NCBI GenBank assembly: GCA_022768945.1
Contig: JALEKY010000041.1
Coordinates: 1-33,418 of the forward strand
Direction: 5' to 3'
Length of the DNA stretch: 33,418 nucleotides
DNA from: Christensenellaceae bacterium
GTDB lineage: Bacteria; Bacillota; Clostridia; Christensenellales; Borkfalkiaceae
Of the stretch, positions 7,613 through 14,435 are shown one piece after another (the stretch's first letter is position 1; each line of letters starts with the position of its first letter). The notes beneath the pieces were generated by a model that saw nothing but the letters and a program-made list of their open reading frames with translations, was not told the DNA's origin and did no database searches. A program made the position numbers and the translations under genes.

Positions 7613-9220
7613 TTAAAAGTTTTCGTCCGCAAAGGCGTCGTAAGCCTTGGCTACGGTTTGTATCGTTTCGGGAAGAAGGGGATTCTCAAGTCCGAGAGGC
7701 TTGTATACTTCGGACAGATAATGATTTGCCCCGTAAGACACAACGTTGAGATATACGTCGACGTTATTGTCGCTTATCCATATTTCCGAGGCGAACGTCA
7801 TTGACACCGCGTAGCTTATGCAGTAGGCGGGCGACTGATAGAGGTGAGGAATTTTGTAGTAATTTAACGTTTTTTCCGAAGAAAAATACTTTTTGAACGC
7901 GTCCGCAAAAGTTTTTTCGAGGAAGTCTTTCGTAAGCTCTTCGGAAGGCGCGGAATAAACTGCGTATTCGAAATCGTCTATAACGCTTTGCAGCAGCAAA
8001 GTCGAAACGGAATTGTATATAAGATTATACGCGTACGTTTGATAATAATCGGCAAGAGAATATTTTTCGAATATCCGCTTTACCGCGGGGAGAGTGATAA
8101 GCTCAAACCCTTGCGAATGCGTTTCGAGGAGATCGTAGTTCGAAGAGGAAAGAGAGCCGCTTTTGCTTTCGTCCTCGTAAAAAATCGCGTTGTAGTGACC
8201 GAATTCATGCAGAACGGTATCGAGGTCGGAAACGAAAGCTCCGCTCGGGTTTATAAACATAAATCCGTCGCCGTATTGATAAAATTCCGTAACGTAGCTC
8301 GTGTTAGCTTTCGTTGCGCTCAGCTCGAAGTCGTACAAACCGTACCTCATCATATACTGCCAGGACGAATGTATCGACGGCGCGGTTTCCGCAATGACTG
8401 CGGAAGCATATTTTTTTAAAGACGAAACGGTTGTTTTCGGTGATTTGAGGATGACGGAAGAAGCTTTTATTTTTTCCATTACCGGTTTAATATGCGCGAT
8501 AATCGACTCGCGGAAACTTTCGGCGTCATCGGGGGTGTAATCTCTGCCGTAAACCTCGGCGTAGGCATAGTCCATATAATTTTCGTATGGCTTTCCGTCC
8601 GCGTCTACGTTAAGCGCGGCGATTTGGTTTCTTGTTTTAACGAGTTCTGCGTATATGGAGGCGAGCTCGGCGGCGTCCGCGTTCTGTGCGACTGCCGAAT
8701 ATTGACTTGCGAGTTCGGTTTCTCTGCTTTCGAGGGAGAGAAGGTCTTCGCTTTTAACTTTGTATTCGAGCATTCCGTCCACGTATTCCTGCCCGAGATT
8801 GCTTACGAAGTAGTCTTTATAAGACGTGGAAAAAATCTTTTTTTCCATTTCGAGTACGGAATTCTGTAATTCGTTTGCGTACTTCGAAATGTATTCGTAG
8901 CGTTCTTTTGCCGTTTGGTTCGTCACGTCTTTGTTGTATTCTATCGAAGCGACGGTGTAGGAAGTCAGAACGTTGTAGAACGAGCTTAGCACGAGCGACC
9001 TCGCCTGAACGAGGCGGGTTTCCTGTCCCGGCGTTTCGGAAAGCTTCAAAGTATTGTCTATGTAAGTCGCTATGGCCTGCTCGTCGGGAGCGACGTATTT
9101 TCTGTTCGAATAGGACGGAACTCCGCCTATCAGACCGTGAAGAATGCAGCCGTACGAACTTCCTAAAAGAAGAATGAAGGCGACTAAAAGAGGTAAAAGA
9201 GTTTTTTTGAAGAATTTCAT
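7613..9220 (-). CDS. membrane-anchored or exported M3-like zinc metallopeptidase
   Basis: A 535-residue protein with a basic N-terminus and hydrophobic core (about 6-20), ending at S-S-Y-G-C25. That end could be a weak lipobox or just a membrane anchor. The C-terminal half carries HEFGH (338-342), whose two histidines bind zinc and whose glutamate is catalytic, and a downstream LLETHSQGFE (364-373) that supplies the third ligand. This resembles the M3 oligopeptidase family, although the N-terminal half is not a typical PepF. The likely role is cleavage of peptides at the cell surface; the substrate is unknown. The ATG at 9220 has GAGG upstream. It has its own promoter and terminator and is transcribed away from the SCIFF peptide gene. 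M3-like is a motif-based call; another HExxH clan is possible. Confidence 0.72.
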   Translation of the reverse strand: MKFFKKTLLPLLVAFILLLGSSYGCILHGLIGGVPSYSNRKYVAPDEQAIATYIDNTLKLSETPGQETRLVQARSLVLSSFYNVLTSYTVASIEYNKDVTNQTAKERYEYISKYANELQNSVLEMEKKIFSTSYKDYFVSNLGQEYVDGMLEYKVKSEDLLSLESRETELASQYSAVAQNADAAELASIYAELVKTRNQIAALNVDADGKPYENYMDYAYAEVYGRDYTPDDAESFRESIIAHIKPVMEKIKASSVILKSPKTTVSSLKKYASAVIAETAPSIHSSWQYMMRYGLYDFELSATKANTSYVTEFYQYGDGFMFINPSGAFVSDLDTVLHEFGHYNAIFYEDESKSGSLSSSNYDLLETHSQGFELITLPAVKRIFEKYSLADYYQTYAYNLIYNSVSTLLLQSVIDDFEYAVYSAPSEELTKDFLEKTFADAFKKYFSSEKTLNYYKIPHLYQSPAYCISYAVSMTFASEIWISDNNVDVYLNVVSYGANHYLSEVYKPLGLENPLLPETIQTVAKAYDAFADENF

Positions 9221-9310
9221 ATAAAAAACCTCGTTGCTTCGGTGATAATGAACGTAGTCTTCCGTACTATGCTTTTTGCGCTTATCCGGGGAGCACGTTT
9301 CTTATACATA

Positions 9311-9339
9311 ATAATATTTAATTATAATAATTTTGTCAA
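9311..9339 (-). promoter_or_regulatory. promoter of the M3-like peptidase gene
   Basis: On the minus strand, a perfect TTGACA (9334-9339) is followed after 17 bases by TATTAT (9311-9316). The start should lie near 9304, leaving a leader of about 84 bases. It is back to back with the scfA promoter in a 285-base gap that holds nothing else I can identify. Confidence 0.7.
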
Positions 9340-9444
9340 GCAAAGGAGGGAGCCGAAGGGCATCGTTTTTGTTTAATGAAGGAGTAAAAACGAACAAAAC
9401 GGTAAATTTACGGAAAAAGGCAGAGCTTTTTTATCGAAAAATGA

Positions 9445-9473
9445 TTGTTTTTTATTGAATAATAGTGTATAAT
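9445..9473 (+). promoter_or_regulatory. scfA promoter
   Basis: TTGTTT (9445-9450), a 17-base spacer and a perfect TATAAT (9468-9473) lie 32 bases before the SCIFF start codon. The predicted transcript start is near 9480, giving a leader of about 26 bases that includes the strong GGAGGG ribosome site at 9493-9498. Confidence 0.78.
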
Positions 9474-9505
9474 AATAAAAACAAAATTGTTCGGAGGGCA
9501 TTATC

Positions 9506-9667
9506 ATGACCAGAATTAAAACAGTTGCCGTTCCCGCTAAAAGAGAATCCGTAGGATGCGGCGAATGCAGAAGCACTTGTCAATCCGCTTGCAAAACGAG
9601 CTGCACGGTAGGCAATCAGTCTTGCAAAAAGGTTTCGAGAGAAGGCAAAATAGAAGAAAACAAGTAA
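9506..9667 (+). CDS. scfA: SCIFF ranthipeptide precursor (six cysteines in forty-five residues)
   Basis: A 53-residue peptide with cysteines at 18, 21, 25, 29, 33 and 40 and the signature stretch CQSACKTSC (25-33). It is a clear member of the SCIFF family, a ribosomally made peptide found across Clostridia. Radical SAM enzymes of this type link cysteine sulfur to a downstream residue. By analogy with the characterised clostridial homologue, where a Cys reacts with a Thr five residues on, Cys29-Thr34 is the expected site here. The short leader (about 1-17) begins MTRIKTV. The C-terminal tail (41-53) is charged and has no cysteine. The start is fixed by GGAGGG seven bases upstream. The maturase gene follows after 138 bases, past a terminator-like hairpin. 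Confidence 0.95.
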   Translation: MTRIKTVAVPAKRESVGCGECRSTCQSACKTSCTVGNQSCKKVSREGKIEENK

Positions 9668-9729
9668 AAAACCAAATCGCTCGCGGGGCTTTTGCTTTTG
9701 TTGCGAGCTTTTACGATGATTAAAGGGCG

Positions 9730-9758
9730 GAGGAGTGTTTTTTCACTCCTCGCTTTTT
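9730..9758 (+). terminator. partial terminator (attenuator) between scfA and scfB
   Basis: An 8-bp stem (9730-9737 with 9744-9751) closes a loop of six T residues and is followed by TTTTT at 9754-9758. A weaker hairpin, 9679-9684 with 9703-9708 followed by TTTT, lies just before it. No separate promoter is evident before scfB, so incomplete termination here probably makes much scfA mRNA and less scfB mRNA. Confidence 0.75.
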
Positions 9759-9805
9759 ACTTGCGGGATTTTTTCCCTAATTTTTTATCGGGAGTTTGAT
9801 TTTTA

Positions 9806-11143
9806 ATGGTTCATACCTTTGAAATAGACGGAAAATATTATTTGTTCGACGTGGAAAGTTCCGCTTTGCACGTTTGCGACGCTCTTACTTCGGAAGTCAT
9901 AAAAAAAATGCAGAACCTTCCGTACAATCTCGACGGGGCGGATCCTCAAGCCGTTGCCGAAATAGAGAGCGATATTAAAGAATTGCGCGAAAAAGGCTAT
10001 CTTTTCGCACCGAGAACGGCGGTTGCGCCGGCAAAAAGCGAACATCTTAAGGCTCTTTGCCTCCACATTTGCCACGATTGCAATATGCGCTGCGCGTATT
10101 GTTTCGCTTCGGAAGGCACTTACAAAGGCGCGCGCCAGATGATGAGCGAGGAAGTAGCGAAAAAAGCCATAGATTTTTTAATCGAAAATTCCGGCAAAAG
10201 AAGCATTCTCGAGGTGGACTTCTTCGGCGGGGAACCGCTGATGAACATCGGGGTTGTAAAAAAGACCGTAGAGTATGCCAGAGAGCAGGGCAAAAAACAC
10301 GGCAAGACTTTCCTTTTTACTATGACCACGAACGGCATTCTTTTAGACGGAGAAACGGCAGATTGGCTCAATAAGGAAATGGAAAACGTGGTTATGAGCC
10401 TTGACGGAAGAAAGGAAGTCAACGACGCGATAAGAAAAACGGTCAACGGAAAGGGTTCTTACGATATAATCGTGGATAAATTCCGTCGTTTCGTTGAAAA
10501 GAGAGGAAACAAAAGCTATTACATTCGCGGAACGTTTACGAATAAGAACCTCGACTTCGGCAAGGATATAGAGGCGATAGCCGATCTCGGCTTCAAGGAG
10601 ATTTCGATGGAACCCGTCGTTCTGCCGAAAGACAATCCGCTCGCTATTCCGGACGAAGCTCTCCCCGCGATAAAAGAGGAGTACCGCAGACTTTCCAAAG
10701 AATATTTGCAGAGGAAGAAAGAGGGCAGAGGGTTTAATTTCTTCCATTTCGTAATCGACATAGAGGGAGGTCCGTGTCTCAATAAGCGCGTCAACGCGTG
10801 CGGAGCCGGCAACGAATATCTTTCTGTAACGCCGAAAGGGGATTTGTATCCCTGCCATCAGTTTTCGGATAACCCGAAGTTCCTTATGGGCAACGTTTTT
10901 GAGGGAAAAATCAATCCGGAGATTCGCTCGATTTTCAAAAATTCGAGTTTGTTCACCCGCGAGAAATGCGATACGTGCTTTGCTCGCTACCATTGTTCGG
11001 GCGGCTGCGCGGCGAACAACTACAACTTCAACGGCGACGTAAACAAGCCTTTCGAACAGACTTGCGAGATGATGAAAGCACGTCTCGAATGCGCGCTGCA
11101 CATACTTTCAGAAATGAAAAATCAAGAAGAAAATCAAGGCTAA
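9806..11143 (+). CDS. scfB: radical SAM maturase of SCIFF (thioether-forming, SPASM domain)
   Basis: A 445-residue enzyme that installs a thioether cross-link in the SCIFF peptide encoded just upstream. The N-terminal ~75 residues resemble the peptide-recognition (RRE/PqqD-like) region of such maturases. The radical SAM core has C92-x3-C96-x2-C99, which binds the SAM-cleaving 4Fe-4S cluster, and GGEP at 141-144. The C-terminal SPASM region supplies ligands for two auxiliary clusters: Cys324, 332, 350, 388, 391, 397, 401 and 420. Length is typical. The ATG at 9806 follows GGGAG. It probably depends on readthrough from scfA. No exporter or dedicated protease gene follows, which is normal for SCIFF loci. 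Confidence 0.95.
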   Translation: MVHTFEIDGKYYLFDVESSALHVCDALTSEVIKKMQNLPYNLDGADPQAVAEIESDIKELREKGYLFAPRTAVAPAKSEHLKALCLHICHDCNMRCAYCFASEGTYKGARQMMSEEVAKKAIDFLIENSGKRSILEVDFFGGEPLMNIGVVKKTVEYAREQGKKHGKTFLFTMTTNGILLDGETADWLNKEMENVVMSLDGRKEVNDAIRKTVNGKGSYDIIVDKFRRFVEKRGNKSYYIRGTFTNKNLDFGKDIEAIADLGFKEISMEPVVLPKDNPLAIPDEALPAIKEEYRRLSKEYLQRKKEGRGFNFFHFVIDIEGGPCLNKRVNACGAGNEYLSVTPKGDLYPCHQFSDNPKFLMGNVFEGKINPEIRSIFKNSSLFTREKCDTCFARYHCSGGCAANNYNFNGDVNKPFEQTCEMMKARLECALHILSEMKNQEENQG

Positions 11144-11231
11144 AAAGCCGATTAAACGGCGAAAAAGGGCACTTTTTGCTTTTTAAAGCCGTTTATATTC
11201 AAAAGTATTTTCTTAAAAAAGAGGATAAAAA

Positions 11232-11726
11232 ATGATTGAACCGAAATTTGGCAGAGGAGTATACGTATCCGCGTTCGCGCACATATCCGGCGATGTAGAG
11301 ATCGGCAATGATTGCAGCTTTTGGCCGGGGGCTTCGGTGCGCGGCGACAGAAGCAAAATAGTAATAGGCGACGGCAGCAACGTTCAGGACAACGCGACGA
11401 TTCACTCCGAAGCCTCTTCCCCCGTTACCATAGGCAAGGGCGTGACGATAGGTCATAACGCGATAGTTCACGGCGCGGTAGTGGAGGATAACGTCATTAT
11501 CGGCATGGGCGCGATAGTTCTCGACAAAGCTCACGTAGGCAAAAACTGCATAATCGGCGCGGGCGCCGTTATCGGCGGGAGAAAGGAAATACCCGAAGGA
11601 TCCGTAGTCGTCGGCAATCCGTTCAGAATTCTGCGTTCGGTTACAGAGGAAGAAATAGCGCATATAAAGGAAAACGCGGAAGAATACGTGGCGTCCTCTC
11701 TCGAATATGCGGAAACGGGCAGATAG
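11232..11726 (+). CDS. gamma-carbonic-anhydrase-like hexapeptide-repeat protein
   Basis: A 164-residue protein made almost entirely of left-handed beta-helix hexapeptide repeats, such as VTIGKG, VIIGMG and CIIGAG, with a short C-terminal helix. Three histidines fall where the Cam-type gamma carbonic anhydrases bind metal: His58 in NATIH, and His75 and His80 in GHNAIVH, with the usual five-residue spacing. This suggests a trimeric metal-binding enzyme, but many relatives have no shown carbonic anhydrase activity. The start follows a GAGG site. It lies 88 bases after scfB without a clear promoter. A hairpin spans its stop codon (11716-11721 with 11730-11735) but lacks a real U-tract. Any functional tie to SCIFF is unproven. 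Confidence 0.85.
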   Translation: MIEPKFGRGVYVSAFAHISGDVEIGNDCSFWPGASVRGDRSKIVIGDGSNVQDNATIHSEASSPVTIGKGVTIGHNAIVHGAVVEDNVIIGMGAIVLDKAHVGKNCIIGAGAVIGGRKEIPEGSVVVGNPFRILRSVTEEEIAHIKENAEEYVASSLEYAETGR

Positions 11727-11802
11727 AATTGCCCGGTTTAAGCTCGCCGTGCAAAAAAATTTCCAAACGGAACTTTTTTTTGACGAAATCACGAAAAAAT
11801 CA

Positions 11803-11831
11803 TTGACAATAATCTATTATATATTTATAAT
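11803..11831 (+). promoter_or_regulatory. consensus sigma-A promoter of secDF
   Basis: A perfect TTGACA (11803-11808), a 17-base spacer and a perfect TATAAT (11826-11831). Transcription should start near 11838, about 110 bases before secD. It lies past the carbonic-anhydrase-like gene, so the export genes form their own unit. Confidence 0.9.
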
Positions 11832-11901
11832 AATTAAGTGCAGTTTTAGAATCCGTCCGGATAATATCCCGCGGATTATTCCGTTTTACGGAGAAAAACG
11901 C

Positions 11902-11955
11902 ATGTACGAAAAGACATTTGCCGCATCGGTTGCGGCAGGAGGCAACAATGAGTAA
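11902..11955 (+). CDS. 17-codon leader ORF overlapping the secD start
   Basis: The ATG at 11902 has its own ribosome site (GGAG, about eight bases upstream) and opens a 17-residue frame, MYEKTFAASVAAGGNNE. It ends at TAA 11953-11955, eight bases into secD in another frame. It therefore reads across the secD hairpin and Shine-Dalgarno sequence, and its stop lies just past the secD ATG. Ribosomes finishing it could reinitiate at secD, or a stall could change secD output. I do not recognise an arrest motif. Whether it is translated is unknown; the ribosome site and overlap are the evidence. Confidence 0.5.
   Translation: MYEKTFAASVAAGGNNE
11919..11942 (+). promoter_or_regulatory. hairpin touching the secD ribosome binding site
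   Basis: TGCCGCA (11919-11925) and TGCGGCA (11931-11937) form a perfect 7-bp stem with a 5-base loop. The last paired base is the first A of the secD Shine-Dalgarno AGGAGG (11937-11942). A ribosome translating the leader ORF would open it. Confidence 0.6.
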
Positions 11956-13243
11956 AGGGAAATCAATAACTCTACTTTCCATACTCTTGGTTATCGTGGT
12001 GGCGCTCAGCGTATTGTGCTTCGTTCCGTTTGAAGTACCCGGCGTATTTAACGGACAAACTTACACATGGCGCGGCATTGCGAACACGATAAAACAGGGT
12101 ATCGATCTTAAGGGCGGATATTATGTAGTTCTTTCTGCCGAAGCCGTTGACAGCGAGCAGACTGCAGACATAAACAACGCGGTAGTCGTTCTTCGTAAAA
12201 GACTTGACAACAAGGGATATACAGAAGCTACCATTACCACGCAGGATACCGCTACGAGCAATCCTAAAATAAGAATAGAAATCCCGGAAGTCGATAACGC
12301 TAACGAGATTCTTCAGGTAATAGGTTCGACCGGCGAACTCACGTTCACCGACGAAGGCAACACGAAAACTTATCTTACCGGCAGCGACGTAGTAAGCGCG
12401 AAGGTTTCTATGAACGACTCCGGTAAATATATCGTCGCTCTGCAGTTCACTGCCGAGGGCGGCAAGAAGTTTGCTTCCGCAACCGAAGAGCTTACAGGTA
12501 AAAAGATGAATATTTACCTCGGTGATCAGCTCATTTCTTCGCCTACGGTAAACAGCAAGATTACCGGTACCACCGCGTCTATCGAATCTTACGATACATA
12601 CGACGAGGCGGACGCGATAGCTTCGGTTATCGACAGCGGTAAACTCCCGCTCGAGTTCTCCGTAAGCGAGGCGCAGCTTATAAGCGCGTCGCTCGGACAG
12701 GACGCTCTTAAAAACAGCTTGCTCGCGGGCGTTATAGGTCTTGCCGTTATATTTGTAATAATGATAGTTTGCTACGGCGGATTGGGACTTATTTCCTGCA
12801 TCGCGCTTTACATCTACGCGCTCGTGCTCATTATGCTCCTCGCGTTCATTCCCGGCATACAGCTCACGCTTCCGGGCATTGCGGGTATCCTTCTCAGTAT
12901 AGGTATGGCAATCGACGCGAACGTAGTCATCTTCGAAAGAATTAAAGAAGAATACGCTTCGGGTAAAACCGTTACCGCGGCAATTCAGGCGGGCTTCAAC
13001 CGCGCGGTAATCACCGTTGTCGACGCGAACGTAACCACGTTGATTGCGGCTATCGTTTTGTGGATAGTTTGCCCGGGCTCCGTTAAAGGTTTTGCTATTA
13101 CGTTGTTCATCGGCGTTCTTTTGTCTATGATAACCGCAATATTCGTAACCCGTTGGCTTATCAAGCTGTTCCGTCCTCTTTGCAAAAAGGAAAAGGAAGC
13201 TAAGTTCTTCGGTTTGAAGAAGAAGGAGGCAGCAAATGACTAA
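11948..13243 (+). CDS. secD: protein translocase subunit SecD
   Basis: A 431-residue membrane protein that works with SecF and SecYEG to pull secreted proteins across the membrane using the proton motive force. It has an N-terminal transmembrane helix (about 7-26), the SecD signature GIDLKGG (51-57), a large extracytoplasmic domain (about 60-250), and five further helices in the C-terminal half. The start is the ATG at 11948, six bases after a perfect AGGAGG. An upstream in-frame TTG at 11918 has no such site and would read through the ribosome site. It overlaps secF by eight bases, so the two are translationally coupled. Length is normal for Firmicutes with separate SecD and SecF. Confidence 0.95.
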   Translation: MSKGKSITLLSILLVIVVALSVLCFVPFEVPGVFNGQTYTWRGIANTIKQGIDLKGGYYVVLSAEAVDSEQTADINNAVVVLRKRLDNKGYTEATITTQDTATSNPKIRIEIPEVDNANEILQVIGSTGELTFTDEGNTKTYLTGSDVVSAKVSMNDSGKYIVALQFTAEGGKKFASATEELTGKKMNIYLGDQLISSPTVNSKITGTTASIESYDTYDEADAIASVIDSGKLPLEFSVSEAQLISASLGQDALKNSLLAGVIGLAVIFVIMIVCYGGLGLISCIALYIYALVLIMLLAFIPGIQLTLPGIAGILLSIGMAIDANVVIFERIKEEYASGKTVTAAIQAGFNRAVITVVDANVTTLIAAIVLWIVCPGSVKGFAITLFIGVLLSMITAIFVTRWLIKLFRPLCKKEKEAKFFGLKKKEAAND

Positions 13244-14306
13244 GTCTGTTAAAATCGTAGAAAAAAGCAAAATATTCTTTATTATAAGCGCGATTGCGAT
13301 TATCGCGGGCATAGTTCTTTTGTTTATCCCCGGAATGAATTTAGGTCTCGACTTCACCGAGGGCGCGACCATTCAGATAAATATGAACTTCTCCGCGTCC
13401 GACAGCGACGCGAACGCTTACAGCGAAAATATTAAGAACTTTATCGAAGCGGATAACGAAGAAGGTAAGTTCAGCGTAGAAACCACCCGTGTAAGTAAGG
13501 GTTCGGACGGCAGACTTATTTTGCAGTTCGACCTTAACTATCTGTACAACGGCGAAACGTTGCCCAGCGCGGAATTCGCTGAAAAGCTCGGTGACGAAAA
13601 GAGCGGTCTTATCTCCGCAATCTTAACTCACATCAACGAGAACAAAGGCGACTTCATAAAGCAGGAACTTCCCGAATCCGGTAAGTATGTGAACGAAGAT
13701 AACTCCGGCGTTACGAACTCCTATACTTCGCCCGACGCGACCAAGTCTCTCACCACGAAGGCAATGATCGCTATCGCCGTAGCTATCGTAGCAATGCTTA
13801 TTTATATTGCTATAAGATTTAAATTCGTTTCCGGTATATCCGCGGTTATCGTTCTTATTCACGACGTTATGATAATGATAGCGCTTACGACGGCGTTCCA
13901 GATTAAGGTTAACACCACGTTTATAGCGGCTGTTATAACCGTTATCGGTTACTCGATCAACGCAACGATTATCATCTTCGACAGAATTAAGGAAAATCTT
14001 CAGAAGTACGAAAACACGATGAGCGACGGAGAGATAGTCAATATGTCCGTTACTCAGACATTGCGCAGAACGATATTCACAACTGTTACGACTCTCGTTA
14101 TGATAGTACTCGTAGCAATTCTCGGCTCGGATTCTATCAAGGAATTTGCGTTGCCTATCATCTTCGGTTTGCTCTCCGGTATCTACTCGGCAATATGTCT
14201 TTCCGGTTGTATTTGGGTTCAGATAAGAAAGATTGCAAAGAATGGCTCCAAAAGCAAGAAAGAAGGCTATCAGAAGTACGCTAAAGAAAAGAAAGCAGAA
14301 GCGTAA
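13236..14306 (+). CDS. secF: protein translocase subunit SecF
   Basis: A 356-residue partner of SecD. It has a first transmembrane helix (about 12-32), the SecF-type signature GLDFTEG (37-43), an extracytoplasmic loop of about 130 residues, and five helices from about 180 to 335, then a lysine-rich cytoplasmic tail. The RND-like helices carry the usual small-residue motifs around GYSINATIIIFDRIKEN, with the conserved aspartate of the fourth helix. Its ATG lies inside the end of secD (ATGACTAA overlap), with AAGGAGG just upstream in secD. A strong terminator follows, ending the secDF unit. Confidence 0.95.
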   Translation: MTKSVKIVEKSKIFFIISAIAIIAGIVLLFIPGMNLGLDFTEGATIQINMNFSASDSDANAYSENIKNFIEADNEEGKFSVETTRVSKGSDGRLILQFDLNYLYNGETLPSAEFAEKLGDEKSGLISAILTHINENKGDFIKQELPESGKYVNEDNSGVTNSYTSPDATKSLTTKAMIAIAVAIVAMLIYIAIRFKFVSGISAVIVLIHDVMIMIALTTAFQIKVNTTFIAAVITVIGYSINATIIIFDRIKENLQKYENTMSDGEIVNMSVTQTLRRTIFTTVTTLVMIVLVAILGSDSIKEFALPIIFGLLSGIYSAICLSGCIWVQIRKIAKNGSKSKKEGYQKYAKEKKAEA

Positions 14307-14337
14307 AACAAACGCGTCCGAGTGACGTTCGATATTT

Positions 14338-14366
14338 AAGGGCGAGAAAATTTACTCGCCCTTTTT
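14338..14366 (+). terminator. intrinsic terminator after secDF
   Basis: A 9-bp stem (14338-14346 with 14355-14363) with an 8-base loop runs into TTTTT. It separates secDF from recJ. Confidence 0.9.
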
Positions 14367-14435
14367 CATTAAAGCAGCCGTAATATAATAGGCAGTAGTA
14401 AATTAAGGAATACAAAAAGGAGGAGGGCGCCGGCA

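Noticed and set aside
10343..11101. 252-codon minus-strand frame opposite scfB
   Set aside because: It falls inside a confidently assigned gene and has shadow-type composition.
11918..11947. TTG start for secD at 11918
   Set aside because: It would place the AGGAGG ribosome site inside the coding region; the ATG at 11948 is correctly spaced from it.
11972..13372. Long minus-strand open frame of 466 codons opposite secD
   Set aside because: It is the antisense reflection of secD codon bias, is rich in Arg/Tyr/Asn runs, and matches no family; secD itself is certain.
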